Source: Phycisphaerae bacterium
GTDB taxonomy: Bacteria; Planctomycetota; Phycisphaerae; UBA1845; Fen-1342
Assembly: GCA_020058145.1 (NCBI GenBank)
Contig: JAGVEP010000086.1
Span: 1-7,184, forward strand
Reading direction: 5' to 3'
Length of the DNA stretch: 7,184 nt
The position numbers and the translations under genes were made by a program. How positions within the stretch are numbered: the stretch's first letter is position 1; each line of letters begins with the position of its first letter. The notes below the pieces were generated by a model. It searched no databases. It worked only from the letters and a program-made list of their open reading frames with translations, and had not been told where the DNA came from. This document shows positions 4,844-7,184 of the stretch, piece after piece.

Positions 4844-7018
4844 ATGGCGTTGCGTTTTTCGCGCTGGGTACTGTTGCTGTTGCTGATCCTGGTCCCCGCC
4901 TGGTCGCGGGCGGCTGACGAGACCCTGGCGTCGGCCTACGCCGACATCCTCCGTGGTGACTGGGAGACCGGTCGGACGGTGGTGGACCGGCTGGTCGAGC
5001 ACGGCGACCCCAACGCCGCGCGCGTCCATGACTGGCTGACTTCTTACCGCGACATTGTCGCCTCGCGTAAGGACCTCAAGGCCCGGACTTTCGACTGGAA
5101 CCTCGAGCGCGCGAAAAGCGCGCTCGCCGAGGACCACCTCTACCTGGCGCTGGGCTTCGCCTCGCAGTCTGCGGCCTACGCGGCGGACCCGAACGAATTT
5201 GCGCTCTCGCCGTGGGTTGCGGCCCTGTTCGACCAAGCCAAGGCAGCGGCACGTGAGCTCGAGGCGCAAGACCGCTGGACCGGGGCCCTGAGCTATTACA
5301 TGCTGCTGGGTCGCATCCGCCCGGACGATGACGACATCAAGACCCAGACCGAACGCGTGGGGCATTACGCGCGGGTCCAGATGACCTACAAGGACGAGGC
5401 GGCCCTGCGCGAACACATCCGCGACGTGGACAAGAGCCTGTACCGGGCCGCCGTGCGGCGGATTCAGCAGATGTACTTCAAGGAGCCGGATTTTAAGCAG
5501 CTCGCGCAGGGCGGACTCGACCAGCTCCTGACGCTGTGCCATGTGCAGAAGCTGCAGAAATTCCTCGACGGCCTGGGGAACCCGGCACTGCGCGAGCACT
5601 TTGTGCGGCGGATCACGGAACTACGGACTGAGGTGGGCGCGGAAAAAGAGTTCACCGACAAGGACCTGTTGCGGCTGTTCAATCGGGTGCTGGACTTGAA
5701 TCGCGAGAGCCTGGAGTTGGACGAAGGTCTCGTGATCGTGGAGTTTGTGGAGGGTCTGATCAGCGGGCTGGATGACTACACGGGCATGGTGTGGCCGTCG
5801 GACGCGGTTGATTTTGACAAGGCCATGATGGGCGGGTTCGAGGGCGTCGGTATTCAGCTTGGCCTGGACGAGCGCAGCAACCGGCTCAAGGTCGTCACGC
5901 CCTTGGAGAACTCGCCGGCCCTGGAGGCGGGGCTGCAACCCGACGACGTGATCGTCGCGGTCAACGGCGAAAGCACCGTCGGTTGGACTTCTGACGACGC
6001 GGTGCGGAAGATCACGGGCCCCGCGGGCACCGAGGTCGTCCTGTCGGTCCTGCGGCCGACGACCGGGCAGGAAATGGCGTTCAAACTGACGCGCCGCAAG
6101 ATCGTGATCTCCTCCGTACGCGGTGCGGACCGCATCCCCGGCGACCCGCAGGCCTGGAACTACCTGCTCGACAAGGAAGCCGGGGTGGCCTACATCCGGC
6201 TCTCCAATTTCCATCCCGACTCGACCCGCGAACTCGCCGACGCGCTCGAGCAGGCCGAGAAGCAGGGGATGAAAGGGCTGATTCTGGACGTGCGGCACAA
6301 CCCCGGCGGATTGCTGGAGGTAGTCGTGGACATCGTGAGCCTGTTCGTGCCGGACGGCGAGGTGGTGTCGACGCGCGGACGGCAGGAGTCGGAACGGCGG
6401 ACGTGTACCGCCGCCAAAGCGCGCTACAAAGACATCCCGCTCGTGGTGTTGGTCAACGAACACAGCGCCAGCGCATCCGAAATCCTGGCGGGGGCGCTGC
6501 AGGATCACCATCGCGCACTGGTCCTCGGCGAACGCACCTTCGGCAAAGGCAGCGTCCAGCACGTGCAGCCGCTCAGCGAGAAGGCCCGCATCAAGCTGAC
6601 GACGGCGCTCTACTACCTCCCCAGCGGCCGCACCCCGCACAAGGCGCCGCACGCGGAGCGCTGGGGCGTCGATCCGGATTGGGAGCTGAAGCTGACGCCG
6701 AAGGAGTTCCGCCGCGTCGTCGAGCACGAGCGCGAGGCGTACATTATTCACAATGAGAAGCGCGCGAGCGACAACAACAAGGAACTCAGCGCGGACGAGC
6801 GGGCGAAGATTGTCGAGGGGCTCAAGGGTCAGCAAGACGACAAAGACGAAGAGCCGCCCCTGCTAAGCGAGTCGGATATCAAGCAGCTCGAAGCCGATCC
6901 GAACGAGGCGCCGAAAGCCGACCCGCAGTTGCAGACGGCGCTGTTGCTGGTGCGCGTCAAGCTGGCGGCCGGAATGCCCTGGCCGCGCGAATTCGTGGCC
7001 GCGGCGCGGGCGGAATAG
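4844..7018 (+). CDS. Exported S41 carboxy-terminal processing protease with PDZ domain
   Basis: The 724-residue serine protease should act in the periplasm or at the membrane, trimming or degrading proteins from their C-terminus. A Sec signal peptide (1-23; LLLLLILVPAW, cleavage near SRA|A) is followed by a long helical region (about 25-265). The family's own N-terminal helices (about 268-325, including GLISGLDDYTG) follow. The PDZ domain covers about 330-417 and opens with GFEGVGIQLG. The S41 core (about 445-600) has GVAYIRLSNF, LDVRHNPGGLL, SASASEI with nucleophile S543, and FGKGSVQ with general base K568. The 25-residue Ser-Lys spacing is as in plant D1P and E. coli Prc. E546 matches the third active-site residue. 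The tail (about 640-724) is charged. AAAGGAAG (4829-4836) lies 7 bases before the ATG. It is divergent from ruvC and is followed by a lipoprotein gene. Substrates are unknown. Confidence 0.95.
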   Translation: MALRFSRWVLLLLLILVPAWSRAADETLASAYADILRGDWETGRTVVDRLVEHGDPNAARVHDWLTSYRDIVASRKDLKARTFDWNLERAKSALAEDHLYLALGFASQSAAYAADPNEFALSPWVAALFDQAKAAARELEAQDRWTGALSYYMLLGRIRPDDDDIKTQTERVGHYARVQMTYKDEAALREHIRDVDKSLYRAAVRRIQQMYFKEPDFKQLAQGGLDQLLTLCHVQKLQKFLDGLGNPALREHFVRRITELRTEVGAEKEFTDKDLLRLFNRVLDLNRESLELDEGLVIVEFVEGLISGLDDYTGMVWPSDAVDFDKAMMGGFEGVGIQLGLDERSNRLKVVTPLENSPALEAGLQPDDVIVAVNGESTVGWTSDDAVRKITGPAGTEVVLSVLRPTTGQEMAFKLTRRKIVISSVRGADRIPGDPQAWNYLLDKEAGVAYIRLSNFHPDSTRELADALEQAEKQGMKGLILDVRHNPGGLLEVVVDIVSLFVPDGEVVSTRGRQESERRTCTAAKARYKDIPLVVLVNEHSASASEILAGALQDHHRALVLGERTFGKGSVQHVQPLSEKARIKLTTALYYLPSGRTPHKAPHAERWGVDPDWELKLTPKEFRRVVEHEREAYIIHNEKRASDNNKELSADERAKIVEGLKGQQDDKDEEPPLLSESDIKQLEADPNEAPKADPQLQTALLLVRVKLAAGMPWPREFVAAARAE

Positions 7019-7059
7019 TCGCGAGCGCATGAGAAGCTCGTCGCGGCGGAGCCTGTCGA

Positions 7060-7184
7060 GTGAAGCGTTCTCGCAGTTGCCGATTCCCGACCACACTCTC
7101 GCTCAGCCTGGGTTCGCTGGCTCTGCTGATTGGGGCTTGTGAGAGCGCCCCGCCCACCGCGGAGCGCCGCCCCGCGAGCCACCC
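7060..7184 (+). CDS. Probable lipoprotein, N-terminal part only (runs off right edge)
   Basis: From a GTG at 7060 the frame stays open to the window end (41 full codons). It begins with a basic stretch (KRSRSCR), a hydrophobic run (LSLSLGSLALLIG) and a lipobox IGAC with the acylated cysteine at about residue 27, followed by a Pro- and Ala-rich linker. This indicates export and lipid anchoring. GGAG (7048-7051) is 8 bases before the GTG, and no other start codon lies between the upstream in-frame stop (7030-7032) and this GTG. The gap from the protease stop is only 41 bp, so the two are probably co-transcribed. The functional domain is outside the window. Confidence 0.65.
   Translation, partial: MKRSRSCRFPTTLSLSLGSLALLIGACESAPPTAERRPASH

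Noticed and set aside
4616..5599. 327-codon open frame on the minus strand
   Set aside because: It covers the start of the protease gene, its promoter and the repeat array, and its sequence is low-complexity shadow.
5621..6835. 404-codon open frame on the minus strand
   Set aside because: It lies opposite the S41 protease core with its complete active site, and its translation has no recognisable domain.
7029..7142. ATG-started short frame overlapping the start of the lipoprotein gene
   Set aside because: It encodes 37 residues without any motif. The alternative frame from GTG 7060 has a ribosome-binding site, signal peptide and lipobox.

Overview
The window is GC-rich bacterial DNA that most likely comes from a member of the Planctomycetota. 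No rRNA is present, so this placement rests on protein character. The RuvA has the longer OB-domain loop I associate with planctomycetes. The E1-like protein carries a C-terminal extension typical of the HesA/MoeB/ThiF proteins of that phylum. There is also a large secreted two-module protein of a planctomycete-like type, and short palindromic repeats between genes. The class cannot be fixed from the sequence.

Layout, left to right. Bases 1-1637 (minus strand) hold the first 545 codons of a secreted protein with two related modules; its 3' end lies outside the window. A 202-bp divergent spacer holds a plausible promoter for an E1-like ThiF/MoeB-family adenylyltransferase (1840-2910, plus). 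Next to its stop codon is a 384-bp decayed insertion sequence (2911-3294). It has 20-bp imperfect terminal inverted repeats and the start of an IS1380-type transposase, and that remnant is itself interrupted by a 33-bp in-frame palindromic insert. A second, unrelated palindrome follows and overlaps the stop codon of ruvA. ruvA (3373-3993) and ruvC (upstream of it on the minus strand, overlapping by 4 bp) form a Holliday-junction operon; ruvB is not in the window. The spacer between ruvC and the divergent gene on its other side holds an array of 20-bp hairpin-forming repeats and a consensus -10 box. The last complete gene (4844-7018, plus) encodes an exported S41 carboxy-terminal processing protease with a PDZ domain and a long helical N-terminal region. 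A probable lipoprotein gene starts 41 bp after it, at 7060, and runs off the right edge.

The genes do not form one pathway. ruvC-ruvA act in recombinational repair. The S41 protease, the following lipoprotein and the left-edge protein belong to the cell envelope or periplasm. The E1-like enzyme is a cytoplasmic sulfur-carrier or ubiquitin-like-protein activator with no carrier protein encoded beside it. I found no convincing new multi-gene system. The most unusual content is in the intergenic DNA: a nested palindrome inside a dead transposon, and different repeat families sitting exactly at gene ends.
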